Shown in pieces: positions 31,842 to 40,830 of a stretch of 64,000 bases of DNA. Each line of letters starts with the position of its first letter. Positions within the stretch are counted from its first letter, which is position 1. The stretch lies in the NCBI GenBank assembly GCA_037190175.1, contig JBBCJM010000065.1:1-64000 (forward strand). The letters run 5' to 3'. Source of the DNA: JBBCJM01 sp037190175. Lineage in GTDB: Bacteria > Pseudomonadota > Alphaproteobacteria > Rhodobacterales > Rhodobacteraceae. The notes beneath the pieces are model-generated. The model saw only the letters and a list, made by a program, of their open reading frames with translations, ran no database searches and was not told the DNA's origin. The position numbers and the translations under genes were made by a program.

Positions 31842-32796
31842 GGCGGATCCGCGGGTCCAGCACGTGGTAAAGCAGATCGACGACGAGATTCATGACCACG
31901 AACAGGACGCCCATGAACACGACGATGGTCTGCACCACCGGATAGTCGCGCCGGAAGATCGCATCGATCAGATAGCGGCCGATGCCGGGCAGCGTGAAGA
32001 TCGTCTCCATGATGACGGCGCCGCCGAGCAGATGGCCGAATTCGATGGCGGCCAGCGTCAGAACCGGCAGGATCGCGTTCGGCAGCGCGTGGACGAACTG
32101 TTGCGTCATCGACCCCAGCCCCTTGGCGCGGGCGGTGCGCATATAGTCCTCCTGCAGCACCTCGAGCATGGCCGAACGGGTCATCCGCGCGATCAGTGCC
32201 GCGTTGGAATAGCCCATCACCAGTGCGGGCCAGATGAGTTGCTGCAGGTTCACCACGGGGTTCTCGAACAGGCCCCGGTAGCCCAATGGCGGCGCCCAGT
32301 TGAACCACAGGGTGAGGAACAGGATCGTGAGCGTGCCCAGCCAGAAACTGGGCACCGCCAGCCCGGCGATCGTCACCCCGCGGAACAGATAATCGACCCA
32401 GGTGTCCCGCCGGATCGCCGAGATGATCCCGACCGGAATCGCTATCACCAGCGAGATGAGCAGGGCCAGCAGGGCCAGTTCGATGGTCAGCGGCAGGCGT
32501 TCCGCGATCTCGTCCATCACCGGCCGACCGCTCCAGAGCGAGGTGCCGGCATCGAGGGTGAGCAGCCCGCCGATCCATTCGAGGTACTGCACCGGATAGG
32601 GCTTTCCCAGCCCGAGCTGTTCGCGCAATGCCGCGACCACCTCGGGCGAGGCATTCGAGGCGGTGTCGTCGCTGCCCATCAGGATCATCATCGCGACATC
32701 GCCAGGCAGCATCCGCATGACCGCGAACACCAGCACCGAGATGCCGAAGAGAATGGGGATCAACCCGAGCAGGCGGCGCAGGACATAGCCCGTCAT
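31834..32796 (-). CDS. Peptide-type ABC transporter permease (DppB-like)
   Basis: A 320-residue permease starting MTGYVLRRLLGLIPILFG, typical of DppB/OppB. It has six membrane helices, a large periplasmic loop after helix 1 and the EAA loop YMRTARAKGLGSMTQQFVHALPN. It is the first gene of the minus-strand operon. The frame is open further upstream to 32934, but the extra residues lack membrane character. It is divergent from ligJ-like across about 270 bases. Confidence 0.93.
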   Translation of the reverse strand: MTGYVLRRLLGLIPILFGISVLVFAVMRMLPGDVAMMILMGSDDTASNASPEVVAALREQLGLGKPYPVQYLEWIGGLLTLDAGTSLWSGRPVMDEIAERLPLTIELALLALLISLVIAIPVGIISAIRRDTWVDYLFRGVTIAGLAVPSFWLGTLTILFLTLWFNWAPPLGYRGLFENPVVNLQQLIWPALVMGYSNAALIARMTRSAMLEVLQEDYMRTARAKGLGSMTQQFVHALPNAILPVLTLAAIEFGHLLGGAVIMETIFTLPGIGRYLIDAIFRRDYPVVQTIVVFMGVLFVVMNLVVDLLYHVLDPRIRHG

Positions 32797-32975
32797 CGCC
32801 GCCCCGGGGGCCAGGCAAGGCCGAACTGTCCTGAAGGATTGCGCACTGCGACAGGTTCCGATGCAAGAGTGGAGTGCTGGCATGATGGGGCGGGGGTGCG
32901 CCCGATCAAGCGAAAAAAATCGTGATCGCTCCATCGTCTAAGTGAATAGCTCGGCCGCCCGGACGTGCAGGGAGG

Positions 32976-32991
32976 CGATGCGGTCGCATCG
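32976..32991. promoter_or_regulatory. Perfect palindrome between the divergent transporter and ligJ-like operons
   Basis: CGATGCG and CGCATCG are exact inverted arms around GT. They lie about 78 bases before the ligJ-like start and 180 before the dppB-like start, in a 272-base divergent intergenic region. A nearby AT-rich stretch (around 32910-32940, with an A-run) may be promoter DNA. The site could bind one of the LysR regulators or another factor; that is inference. Confidence 0.4.
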
Positions 32992-33068
32992 ATTTAATTC
33001 GTTTCGGCCCGGCCGGCCCGCCCGCTAACCTGCCCCGCGGAATACAACCCGAACGGGGTCGAAGGACC

Positions 33069-34124
33069 ATGATCATCGACTGCCACGGTCATTACACCAC
33101 CGCGCCGAAAGAGCTGAACGACTTTCGCGACCGCCAGCTTGCCCGCGCCTTCGACGGTGGCAAGCGGCCGACGGCGGCCTCGCTGGAGATCAGCGACGAC
33201 CAGATCCGCGAGAGCCTGGAGGGGGCGCAACTGCGCATCCAGCGCGAGCGCGGCACCGACCTCACGCTTCTTTCCCCGCGCGCCGCGGGGATGGCGCATC
33301 ACCTGGGCGATGCGAAGCTGGGCGAGGTCTGGGCGCAGGTCTGCAACGATCTCGTGCATCGCTGCACCCTGCTCTATCCCGAGAACTTTGCTGCGGTCTG
33401 CCAGTTGCCGCAGGTGCCGGGCGTTCCGGCCGCGAACTGCATCCCGGAGTTGCGCCGCTGCGTGGAGCAGATGGGATTCGTCGGACTGAACCTGAATCCC
33501 GATCCCTCGGGCGGCCATTGGTCAGGCCCGCCGCTGTCGGATCGCTCGTGGTATCCACTCTATGAAGCGATGTGCGAACTCGATGTGCCGGCGATGATTC
33601 ATACCAGCGCCTCGTGCAATCCGGCCTTCCACCATTCCGGGGCACATTTCATCAATGGCGACACGACCGCCTTCATGCAGTTTCTGACCTCCGACCTGTT
33701 CCGGGACTTTCCGGCGCTGCGCTTCATCATCCCGCATGGCGGCGGCGCGGTGCCCTATCACTGGGGCCGCTATCGCGGCATGTCGCTGGACATGAAACGC
33801 GGCGAATTGTCCGAGACGCTGCTGAAGAACATCTACTTCGATACCTGCGTCTACCATCTGCCCGGAGTGGAACTGCTGACCCGGGTGATCCCTGCCGACA
33901 ACGTGCTTTTCGCGTCGGAAGTGGTGGGCGCGGTCAAGGGGATCGACCCCGCCACGGGGCGGCATTTCGACGACACGATGCACTACTTCGACCAGCTTGC
34001 CGGGCTGAGCGAGGCCGATCGCCACAAGATATTCGAGGGCAACGCGCGGCGCGTGTTCCCCCGGCTGAACGCGCGCCTGAAGGCGCAGGACAAGGAACAG
34101 GGCCGGCCGCAGGCCGCCCGGTGA
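33069..34124 (+). CDS. ligJ: 4-oxalomesaconate hydratase-like amidohydrolase
   Basis: A 351-residue member of the amidohydrolase superfamily that resembles LigJ of the protocatechuate 4,5-cleavage pathway over its whole length. LigJ hydrates 4-oxalomesaconate to 4-carboxy-4-hydroxy-2-oxoadipate. Metal and catalytic positions are visible: H6 and H8 in IDCHGHYT, H178 in MIHTS, H223 in IPHGGGAVPYHWG and a Glu at 284 in FASEVVGA, the position where LigJ uses Glu rather than the usual Asp. ATG 33069 follows GTCGAAGGACC. No ring-cleavage genes accompany it, so the true substrate may be different. Confidence 0.82.
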   Translation: MIIDCHGHYTTAPKELNDFRDRQLARAFDGGKRPTAASLEISDDQIRESLEGAQLRIQRERGTDLTLLSPRAAGMAHHLGDAKLGEVWAQVCNDLVHRCTLLYPENFAAVCQLPQVPGVPAANCIPELRRCVEQMGFVGLNLNPDPSGGHWSGPPLSDRSWYPLYEAMCELDVPAMIHTSASCNPAFHHSGAHFINGDTTAFMQFLTSDLFRDFPALRFIIPHGGGAVPYHWGRYRGMSLDMKRGELSETLLKNIYFDTCVYHLPGVELLTRVIPADNVLFASEVVGAVKGIDPATGRHFDDTMHYFDQLAGLSEADRHKIFEGNARRVFPRLNARLKAQDKEQGRPQAAR

Positions 34125-34144
34125 ACCGAACGGAGCAAGGATCA

Positions 34145-34525
34145 ATGTCAATGTTTGTCGGCCTGGACCACCTCGACATCGCCGTCGAAAACCCCGAGGC
34201 GATGGCGGATTTCCTGATCTCGCTGGGCTTTGTCGAGTTGCGGCGGATCGCCAGCCGCGGGGGCACCATCGAACTGCGCTTTCCCGGCGGCGAGGACCAG
34301 CCGTTCATCGAGTTGCGCCCGACGAAAAACCCGAAAGGCGAGACGATCCCGGCCGGGTTGCGCCACATGGCGCTGCGGGCAGAGAACCTGGAACAGGCCT
34401 ATGCCGACCTGGAAGCCAAAGGCTATCAGTTCACCAGCCCGCCGCGCGCGGTCGAGACCAGCGGCCGCACGCTGACCAGCCTGATCGACCCCGAAGGGGG
34501 CCGGCTGCAACTCGTCTCGCGCTGA
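34145..34525 (+). CDS. VOC-family (glyoxalase-like) protein
   Basis: A 126-residue protein with one complete vicinal-oxygen-chelate unit made of two beta-alpha-beta-beta-beta modules. Likely metal ligands are His in GLDHLDIAV, Glu in PFIELRP, His in LRHMALRA and Gln in GRLQLVS. It is too short for a classical two-domain extradiol dioxygenase and closer in size to epimerases, glyoxalases or lyases. It lies 20 bases after the ligJ-like gene, so it probably acts on an intermediate of that pathway. The reaction cannot be named. Confidence 0.8.
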   Translation: MSMFVGLDHLDIAVENPEAMADFLISLGFVELRRIASRGGTIELRFPGGEDQPFIELRPTKNPKGETIPAGLRHMALRAENLEQAYADLEAKGYQFTSPPRAVETSGRTLTSLIDPEGGRLQLVSR

Positions 34526-34533
34526 GGGGAGGC

Positions 34534-35292
34534 GTGGCGGTGGCCGACAGGGCGTCAGAGGCTGCGGAACGTCTGGCCGGCGCATGGCGATCCGGCCAGC
34601 GGCTGGCCGGCCTGCCGCCGGACCTGCTGCCGCAGTCCAAGGACGACGCCTATGCGATACAGGATGCAATGATCGACCGGCTGGGCGGAACCATCGGCGG
34701 CTGGAAGGTCGGGCCGGTCGACAAGGGCAGCGGCAGGAACAGCGCCCCGGTGCCCGCCTGGGCCATCCATCACACGCCAGCCGAAGTGCCGGCGGCGGCG
34801 TTCCAACCGCTGGGCGAGGTCGAGATCGCCGTCTCGCTGGGCCACGATCTTCCCGGCCGCGGCGCACCCTATGGCGGCACGGACATCGCCGGGGCCATTG
34901 CCGGACTTCACGCCGCTGTCGAGGTGGTCGGGTCGCGCTTCCTGAACAGAAAGCAGTTGGGTCCCCTCGCCTCCATCGCCGACCTGCAGGCCTGCGCCGC
35001 CATCGTCGTCGGCGAACCGGCCACCGACTGGCAAGGGCTCGAGGTCGGGGACACCCGCATGGAGCTCGTCATCGACGGCGGCAGCGCAGGCAGGTCGGAC
35101 GGGGCATGGTCGACGGCCGAGATGCTGCAGGCCGTCGCGGCATTGGCCAATCAGGCGCTGGCCCGCGGTCGTCCCCTCAGGGCCGGCCAATTCATCATCA
35201 CCGGCGCCAGGATCAAGGCCGCGCTGCCGCCGAATGTCCCGGTGCGCGTGACGGCAAGCGGCCTGCCGTCGCTCGACCTTGTCATTTGCTAG
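34534..35292 (+). CDS. 2-keto-4-pentenoate hydratase-like protein (MhpD/FAH superfamily)
   Basis: A 252-residue protein of the MhpD/HpcG group. It has SKDDAYAIQDAMIDRLGGTIGGWKVG near the N-terminus, a central acidic metal site region (LGEVEIAVSLGHDLPGRG) and the C-terminal LRAGQFIITGARIKAALPP. Such enzymes add water to 2-hydroxypentadienoates or decarboxylate oxo acids. The GTG start follows AGGGGAGG, 8 bases after the VOC gene, so the genes are cotranscribed. Substrate is unknown but should be a 2-oxo acid from the same pathway. Confidence 0.83.
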   Translation: MAVADRASEAAERLAGAWRSGQRLAGLPPDLLPQSKDDAYAIQDAMIDRLGGTIGGWKVGPVDKGSGRNSAPVPAWAIHHTPAEVPAAAFQPLGEVEIAVSLGHDLPGRGAPYGGTDIAGAIAGLHAAVEVVGSRFLNRKQLGPLASIADLQACAAIVVGEPATDWQGLEVGDTRMELVIDGGSAGRSDGAWSTAEMLQAVAALANQALARGRPLRAGQFIITGARIKAALPPNVPVRVTASGLPSLDLVIC

Positions 35293-35349
35293 GGAGGCGG
35301 CGCCTGCGACATACCGCCTCGAACGTCGCACAAAAAAGGGGAGGAAGAC

Positions 35350-36975
35350 ATGACGTTCAGACACTATCCCGGACCGTTGTCCGGCGGGCTGTCCCGGCGG
35401 CAGATACTGCAATCATCCGTTCTTGTGGGCGCCGGGCTGGCGACCGGCCTGGTCGGCCCGCGGCGGGCGCTGGCGCAGGAGCCGCGGCACGGCGGGGTGC
35501 TGAACATCCTCGCGCTGGGCGAGCCGCCGACCTTCGACATCTTCACCGTGAACAGCGGTGCGACGCTGAACATCGTCGGCCCCTGCTACAACTCGCTGAT
35601 CATGGCGGATCCGATGGACCCGGCCAGGATCGTCGGCGACCTGGCCGAAAGCTGGGACCTGTCGGAAGACGGCACGTCCTACACCTTCCGCCTGGTTCAG
35701 AACGCCAGATTCCACGACGGCGTGCCACTGACCTCGGCCGATGTGAAAGCGACCTTCGACACCGCGCGCAACCCGCCGCCCGAGGTGCTGAGCATCCGCA
35801 AGCAGGCGCTGTCGGCCATCGACACCATCGAGACGCCCGATCCCTACACCGTGGTCTTCAACCTGAAGGCGCCCAGCCCGGCGCTGATCACCACGCTCGC
35901 CACCGGATGGTATGTCGTGGCGCCGAAGCACATCCTGGACGTGGAAAAGAGCATGAAGGACAAGGTGATCGGCTCCGGTCCCTTCATGCTGAAAGAGCAT
36001 GTCCGCGGCGTCAGCGTCGAACTGGTGCGCAATCCGAACTACCACGTGCCCGACCGGCCCTACATGGACGGGATCAAGTACTATCTGGTTCCCGACCCCG
36101 CCACACGGCTGGCCTATATGCGGACCGGCGATGTGGACATGTACATAGACGTGCCGCCGGCCGACGCCCGGGCCATCCAGGCGGAGATGTCGGGCACGGT
36201 GAATGTGCATTCGGCGCCGAACTACAACGGCGACCCCTTCGTAATGAACAGCCGCCGCACGCCCTTCGACGACATCCGCGTCCGTCAGGCGATCGCCATG
36301 TCCATCGACCACGAGGATGCGCTGCGGGTGATCTATGCGGGGGCCGGTGTGGTGGGCGGGCTGCTGCCGCCGGGGAAATGGGGCCTTCCGGCCGAGGAAC
36401 TGGCGAACATCCCGGGCTATGGCCCGGACGTCGAGGCCAATCGCGCCGCCGCGCGGGCCCTGCTGGCCGAAGCGGGGTTCCCCAATGGATTCCAGACGAC
36501 GCTCACCGCCCGCAAGGCGACGGCGACGCACGAGGCGCGGGCGGTCTACCTGGCCGACACGTTCTCGAAGATCGGCGTGAACGTGAACATCCAGCTTCAC
36601 GAATCCGCCGCCTATCTCGACCTGATGGCGCGCGGCGATTTCGAGATCGCCACCAACATTCTGTCCAGCGTGGCGGACGACCCGGATTCCCTGTTCGGGG
36701 ACTATCACACCTGCGCGGGAACGCTGAATTATTCGGGGGTCTGCAACCCGGCCATCGACGAGTTGTTCTTTGCCCAGTCGATCGAAGTGGATCCGGCCCG
36801 ACGGCTGGAAATCGTGCGCCAGATGGAGACCGAACAACTGAAACAGTTCAGCATGATCGTGCTTTACTTCAAGAACAAATACGTGGCGGTGAACAAGCGG
36901 GTGAACAACTTCGCCATGCACGGCGAGCCCGACAACAACCGGCGGTCGCAGGACCTGTGGCTGTCGGACGCCTGA
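35350..36975 (+). CDS. Periplasmic binding protein of a peptide-type ABC transporter (SBP family 5), Tat-exported
   Basis: A 541-residue extracytoplasmic solute receptor. The signal has a twin-arginine motif (SRRQIL at about 17-22), a hydrophobic core and cleavage after RRALA. SBP_bac_5 features are ADVKATFDTARNPPPEVLS, NPNYHVPDRPYMDGI and LTAxKA-type repeats near 380. It is the missing receptor of the transporter encoded divergently at 28.9-32.8 kb. It sits 57 bases after the hydratase gene, linking uptake and catabolism. The ligand could be an organic acid rather than a peptide. Confidence 0.92.
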   Translation: MTFRHYPGPLSGGLSRRQILQSSVLVGAGLATGLVGPRRALAQEPRHGGVLNILALGEPPTFDIFTVNSGATLNIVGPCYNSLIMADPMDPARIVGDLAESWDLSEDGTSYTFRLVQNARFHDGVPLTSADVKATFDTARNPPPEVLSIRKQALSAIDTIETPDPYTVVFNLKAPSPALITTLATGWYVVAPKHILDVEKSMKDKVIGSGPFMLKEHVRGVSVELVRNPNYHVPDRPYMDGIKYYLVPDPATRLAYMRTGDVDMYIDVPPADARAIQAEMSGTVNVHSAPNYNGDPFVMNSRRTPFDDIRVRQAIAMSIDHEDALRVIYAGAGVVGGLLPPGKWGLPAEELANIPGYGPDVEANRAAARALLAEAGFPNGFQTTLTARKATATHEARAVYLADTFSKIGVNVNIQLHESAAYLDLMARGDFEIATNILSSVADDPDSLFGDYHTCAGTLNYSGVCNPAIDELFFAQSIEVDPARRLEIVRQMETEQLKQFSMIVLYFKNKYVAVNKRVNNFAMHGEPDNNRRSQDLWLSDA

Positions 36976-37022
36976 GCCGAAAATTTGCCGGGGCGGCTTC
37001 ACCGGCCGCCCCTTTCCGCCGG

Positions 37023-37919
37023 TCAGGCGTGCAGCGATTTCTCGACCAGACCTCCGACAATGCTGCGGATCTGCGCCGCCAGGTTCGCATCGCCGGTCTC
37101 GCGGTGATCGAGCACGATCAGCCGCGCGAGCGCGGGTTCCACCATGCGCCGCGCAATCAGGTTGCCCGCCTGGCATTCTGACGCCACCACGGACCAGGGC
37201 AGGATGGTCCGCCCCAGCCCGGCCAGAACGGCCTGCCGGCGCGCCACCACACCGTGGATCTCGGCAACGACGTTCAGGGCAAGTCCTGCCGCCGCGGCAG
37301 CGCGATCGATCATCGCCCGCAACATGTTGCCGCGCGGAGGCAGGACCAGCGGCTCGTCCGCCAGCGCCTGGAACGGGACCGGCGAACTGTCCCCATCGAG
37401 GGACACGAGGTAGAGCGGCTGCCAGGCCAGCGGCTGTGCACGCGGCCGCAGCGGCGTGGCGAACATCAGCGAGAAGTCGGCGGCATTGGCCACCATCATC
37501 TCGGCGCATCGGTCGTTCGTTTCGTCGCGGAGCTGGATCGGGACCCCGGGCAGGGCGCGCGCGATCCCCTGCAAAAGCTCGCTCGCCAGCCCCACGGCAA
37601 GCGAATGGGTCACGAGCAGCGTCACCGCTTGCGGCTTCGACCGCACCTTGGCCAACTGTCGCATCTCGGCCTCGGCGGTATCGATGGTCTCGAAGATGTT
37701 GCGTGCGTGGTCGTCAAGGCGACATCCGGCGTCCGTCAGCACCACGCCCTTCGACGACCGCTCGAACACCTTCACGCCCAGCGCCGCCTCAAGCTCGCGC
37801 AAGTGATAGGTAAGCGCCGGCTGAGAAATATTCAGCGACCGCGCCGCGGCCGAAAACGAGCCGAAGGCAGCAATAGTGCGGAAGTAATGGAGCCGCCGGA
37901 GATCGAGCACGCGGTTCAT
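37023..37919 (-). CDS. LysR-family transcriptional regulator
   Basis: A 298-residue regulator starting MNRVLDLRRLHYFRTIAA. The winged HTH occupies residues about 8-66 (AARSLNISQPALTYHLRELE), and the effector domain runs from about 95. It is transcribed divergently from the HpcH/HpaI aldolase gene at 38031 and convergently with the SBP gene, so it probably controls one or both operons in response to a pathway intermediate. The frame is open upstream, but this ATG gives the family N-terminus. Confidence 0.9.
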   Translation of the reverse strand: MNRVLDLRRLHYFRTIAAFGSFSAAARSLNISQPALTYHLRELEAALGVKVFERSSKGVVLTDAGCRLDDHARNIFETIDTAEAEMRQLAKVRSKPQAVTLLVTHSLAVGLASELLQGIARALPGVPIQLRDETNDRCAEMMVANAADFSLMFATPLRPRAQPLAWQPLYLVSLDGDSSPVPFQALADEPLVLPPRGNMLRAMIDRAAAAAGLALNVVAEIHGVVARRQAVLAGLGRTILPWSVVASECQAGNLIARRMVEPALARLIVLDHRETGDANLAAQIRSIVGGLVEKSLHA

Positions 37920-37951
37920 CGCCAGACTATAAATGCTTTCTATGGCTCGAT

Positions 37952-37961
37952 CAATATATTG
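37952..37961. promoter_or_regulatory. AT-rich palindrome in the LysR-aldolase intergenic region
   Basis: CAATATATTG is a perfect palindrome in the 111-base divergent gap, which is strikingly AT-rich for this genome. LysR proteins bind T-N11-A type dyads near divergent promoters, and this site, 33 bases from the lysR start, fits that arrangement. Binding is inferred. Confidence 0.4.
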
Positions 37962-38030
37962 TAGTGGCTGCATGTTTTCTTCGCTCCTACACATTGGAAA
38001 GCACAGCAAATAATCGATGGGGAGGAGATC

Positions 38031-38894
38031 ATGGCGGCAGTCCCGCGGCTCAATGGTGTCATCAAGGCATTCGAGGAAGGCCAGCCCGCCTTCATCAGCT
38101 TCTCTCCGTCCGAGATCGGCACCCTGCAGGCGATCGCTGCGGCGCCCTATGACGGGATGGTGTTCGAGATGGAACACGTGCCCTACGACATCTGGCAGGT
38201 GCGTAACAATCTGGCGCATATCCTGGACCGCCGTCGCATCGCAGAGGCCGGCAGCATCGCCCCGCCGGTCGCACCGATGATCCGCATCCCGCCGAACGGC
38301 AGCGAGATGAACCAGTGGATCGCCAAACAGGTTCTGGATGCCGGCGTCTATGGCATCGTATGGCCGCATATCAGCACCGTGGCCGAGGCACGCAACGCGG
38401 TCAGTGCCTGCCGCTATCCGCGGCCGCAGGGCGCGCCCTACTACGATCCGCCCGGCTGTCGCGGCGACGCACCGATCGCCGCGGCCCGCTACTGGGGCCT
38501 CAGCCAGCAGGACTACTATGCGCGCGCCGACGTCTGGCCGCTGAATCCGCAGGGCGAAATTCTCTGCATCATCATGATCGAAGAGATGCGGGGCGTCGAG
38601 AATCTGCCCGACATCCTGGCGCAGGTGCCGGGGATCGGTGCCGTCATCATCGGCGAGGGCGACCTGTCGCAGGATCTGGGCGTGCCGCGCCAGTACGACC
38701 ATCCGGCGGTGCACACCGCGGTCGAGCGCATTCTGGAAGCCTGCCACAAATACAATGTGCCCTGTGGTATGCCGCACGCGAACGTCGGCCGGGTCGAAGA
38801 TCTGCTGAAACGGGGCTTCCGCCTGCTGATGACCGCGCCGGAGCGCAGCTTCAACGCCCTGAACACCGCGCGCCGTCTCTCCGGCCGGGCCTGA
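38031..38894 (+). CDS. HpcH/HpaI aldolase family protein (copy 1)
   Basis: A 287-residue class II, metal-dependent pyruvate aldolase-like protein. Catalytic Arg lies in PMIRIPPN, metal-binding Glu in IIMIEEMRG and Asp in GEGDLSQDLG. It is about 25-30 residues longer than HpaI and carries an insert around 125-160 (YPRPQGAPYYDPPG). It likely cleaves a 4-hydroxy-2-oxo acid to pyruvate and a second carbonyl compound. ATG follows GGGGAGGAGATC. It heads an operon with a second LysR gene, a dehydrogenase, an enolase-superfamily enzyme and a second aldolase. Confidence 0.87.
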   Translation: MAAVPRLNGVIKAFEEGQPAFISFSPSEIGTLQAIAAAPYDGMVFEMEHVPYDIWQVRNNLAHILDRRRIAEAGSIAPPVAPMIRIPPNGSEMNQWIAKQVLDAGVYGIVWPHISTVAEARNAVSACRYPRPQGAPYYDPPGCRGDAPIAAARYWGLSQQDYYARADVWPLNPQGEILCIIMIEEMRGVENLPDILAQVPGIGAVIIGEGDLSQDLGVPRQYDHPAVHTAVERILEACHKYNVPCGMPHANVGRVEDLLKRGFRLLMTAPERSFNALNTARRLSGRA

Positions 38895-38909
38895 GTCCGG
38901 ACCGCCGCC

Positions 38910-39848
38910 ATGATCACCATCAAGCAGGTCGAGGCGTTCTATTGGGTGGGCACGCTGGGCAGCTTCAGCGCAGCGTCGAACCGGTTGAACGTTGCCCAGT
39001 CCACCGTCTCCAAGCGCATCCAGGAGCTGGAATGGTCGCTCAAGGCGCCGCTTTTCAACCGCGACAAGCGCGGTGGCGGGTTGACGACGCGCGGCGTCGA
39101 GATGCTGGAGATGGCCGGAGAGATGCTGTCCATCCAGGAGCGCATCGAGGCGGCGGCGGTGGGCGGGCCTTTGCTGCGCGGGCCGGTCCATATCGGGGTA
39201 ACCGAGTTCGCCTCGGTGGTCTGGTTGTCCGAGGTACTGTCCTCCGTCCGCGCGCTCTATCCCAGCCTGTCGCTCTCGATCCATGTCGAGCCGGAAACCG
39301 CGATTGCCGAGCATTTCGCCGATGGCGCTCTCGACCTCGTCATCGCACCGGTACTGGACGACGACGGAGGGGCCGAGGAAGTCGAACTCGAGGACATCGA
39401 GATGCGCTGGATGTGCGCGCCGCACTTCAACACCGGCCGGGAACCGCTGCCAGCGGTGCGGCTGCGGGACCTGCCGCTGCTGGTCGAGCCTGCTGCGGGC
39501 GTGCCGGCGGGGCGCCCGCATTGCGCCCGATCGCGGCGTGCCCGGCCCGGCTGCTCGGTTTCGTGCAACGGCATGGCGGCCCGCGCACGGCTTGCCGAAG
39601 CGGGGCTGGGACTGGCCTGCCTGCCGCGGCGGCTGTTCGAGGACGAGATCGCCACCGGCCGCCTGCGGATCGTCGATGTCGATCCGGTTCCACCCGCCCT
39701 CTCCTACGTCGCAGCCTATCGGGCGGACGCACCCGGCGCTGTGACGGCCGAAATCGCCCAGGTGACGCGCGAGATCGCCCTGCGGGCCCGGGATATGACG
39801 ACACGGCTGACCGCCTCGCGCGCGCCAAAGTTCGCGCGCCTGATCTAA
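38910..39848 (+). CDS. LysR-family transcriptional regulator (second)
   Basis: A 312-residue regulator. The N-terminal HTH is clear (IKQVEAFYWVGTLGSFSAAS, NVAQSTVSKRIQELE). The effector domain has a normal C-terminal part (NGMAARARLAEAGLGLACLP). A stretch near 195-220 (PAGRPHCARSRRARPGCSVS) is unusually rich in Arg and Cys for this fold. The gene sits inside the operon 15 bases after the aldolase and 1 base before the dehydrogenase, an uncommon cotranscribed arrangement. Effector unknown. Confidence 0.86.
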   Translation: MITIKQVEAFYWVGTLGSFSAASNRLNVAQSTVSKRIQELEWSLKAPLFNRDKRGGGLTTRGVEMLEMAGEMLSIQERIEAAAVGGPLLRGPVHIGVTEFASVVWLSEVLSSVRALYPSLSLSIHVEPETAIAEHFADGALDLVIAPVLDDDGGAEEVELEDIEMRWMCAPHFNTGREPLPAVRLRDLPLLVEPAAGVPAGRPHCARSRRARPGCSVSCNGMAARARLAEAGLGLACLPRRLFEDEIATGRLRIVDVDPVPPALSYVAAYRADAPGAVTAEIAQVTREIALRARDMTTRLTASRAPKFARLI

Positions 39849-39849
39849 G

Positions 39850-40830
39850 ATGGCTGCGGGGCGCATCCGGACCGGCCGGCCGAGGGTCCTGCTGACCAAT
39901 GCCATCCATCCGGATGCCACGGCCACGCTGGCGGCCCGGGCGGATCTGGTAACCGCCCCGGATACCGACGGCGATACCCTTCGCAGGCTCGCCCCGGATG
40001 CCGACGGCATCGTCGTGCGCGCGCAGTTGCCGGAGGACATCCTCGACCACGCCCCGCACGTCCGGGGCATCGTGCGCCATGGCGTGGGGATCGACTTCAT
40101 CCCGGTGGAGGCGGCAACGCGACGCGGGGTCATGGTCGCGAACCTGCCAGGCAGCAACACCAATGCCGTGGCGGAGTATGTTTTCGCGGCGCTGTTTCAC
40201 TTCCACCGCCCCTTGGCCGCCATCGACACGGCCCTGCGACAGGACGGCTGGTGGTCCGCCCGGTCGTCCACCGACCCCTGCGCCGAGATCGCGCCGTCCG
40301 TGCTCGGCATCCTCGGCCTTGGCCGGGTCGGTCGTCGCATCGCCGAAATCGGCCGCGCCTTCGGCATGCAGGTTCTGGGCACGCCGCATCGGCCCGGCAC
40401 TGCGGGCGACGGCATTGCCGAAGTGCAGCTGGCCGAACTCTTCGCCCGCAGCGATGCCGTCGCCATCTGCTGCGCCCTGACGCCGGAAACGCGCGGGCTG
40501 GTGGACCGGCGGCTGATGGCCCGGATGAAACCGGGCGCAATCCTGATCAATATCGCGCGCGGCCCGGTGGTCGAGACCGCGGCGCTGGCCGAGGCCGCCG
40601 CCGCAGGCCATATCCGCGCCGCGCTGGACGTTCACGATCTGCATCCGCTGCCGCCGGACAGTCCCGTGCTGAACAGCCGGAATCTGCTGCTGACGCCGCA
40701 TGTGGCCTCGCTCACCGCCACCAGCCTGCGCGCCATGTCGGTGGGTGCCGCGGCCGAGATGCTGCGCATTCTCGACGGCGAACTGCCGCTCAATCTGGTC
40801 AATCCCGGCTGCCTGGAGAACCGCCCATGA
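39850..40830 (+). CDS. D-isomer-specific 2-hydroxyacid dehydrogenase
   Basis: A 326-residue NAD(P)-dependent dehydrogenase of the SerA/hydroxypyruvate reductase group. The dinucleotide-binding motif is LGLGRVGRRIAE (about 155-166). The catalytic Arg is in ICCALTPETRG to NIARGPVVE, with the Glu/His relay toward LLLTPHVASLT. It would interconvert a 2-oxo acid and the D-2-hydroxy acid. It starts 1 base after the LysR stop and overlaps the next gene by 4 bases, so it belongs to the same operon and presumably feeds or drains a 2-oxo acid intermediate. Confidence 0.9.
   Translation: MAAGRIRTGRPRVLLTNAIHPDATATLAARADLVTAPDTDGDTLRRLAPDADGIVVRAQLPEDILDHAPHVRGIVRHGVGIDFIPVEAATRRGVMVANLPGSNTNAVAEYVFAALFHFHRPLAAIDTALRQDGWWSARSSTDPCAEIAPSVLGILGLGRVGRRIAEIGRAFGMQVLGTPHRPGTAGDGIAEVQLAELFARSDAVAICCALTPETRGLVDRRLMARMKPGAILINIARGPVVETAALAEAAAAGHIRAALDVHDLHPLPPDSPVLNSRNLLLTPHVASLTATSLRAMSVGAAAEMLRILDGELPLNLVNPGCLENRP

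Noticed and set aside
34145..34525. VOC protein as an extradiol ring-cleavage dioxygenase
   Set aside because: At 126 residues it has only one VOC unit, and the two-domain layout of catechol 2,3-dioxygenases is missing.
39448..39600. Frameshift in the second LysR regulator suggested by a Cys/Arg-rich stretch
   Set aside because: The frame runs through into a normal LysR C-terminus (NGMAARARLAEAGLGLACLP) and no stop codon interrupts it, so a single frameshift is excluded. A compensated pair cannot be ruled out but is not needed.
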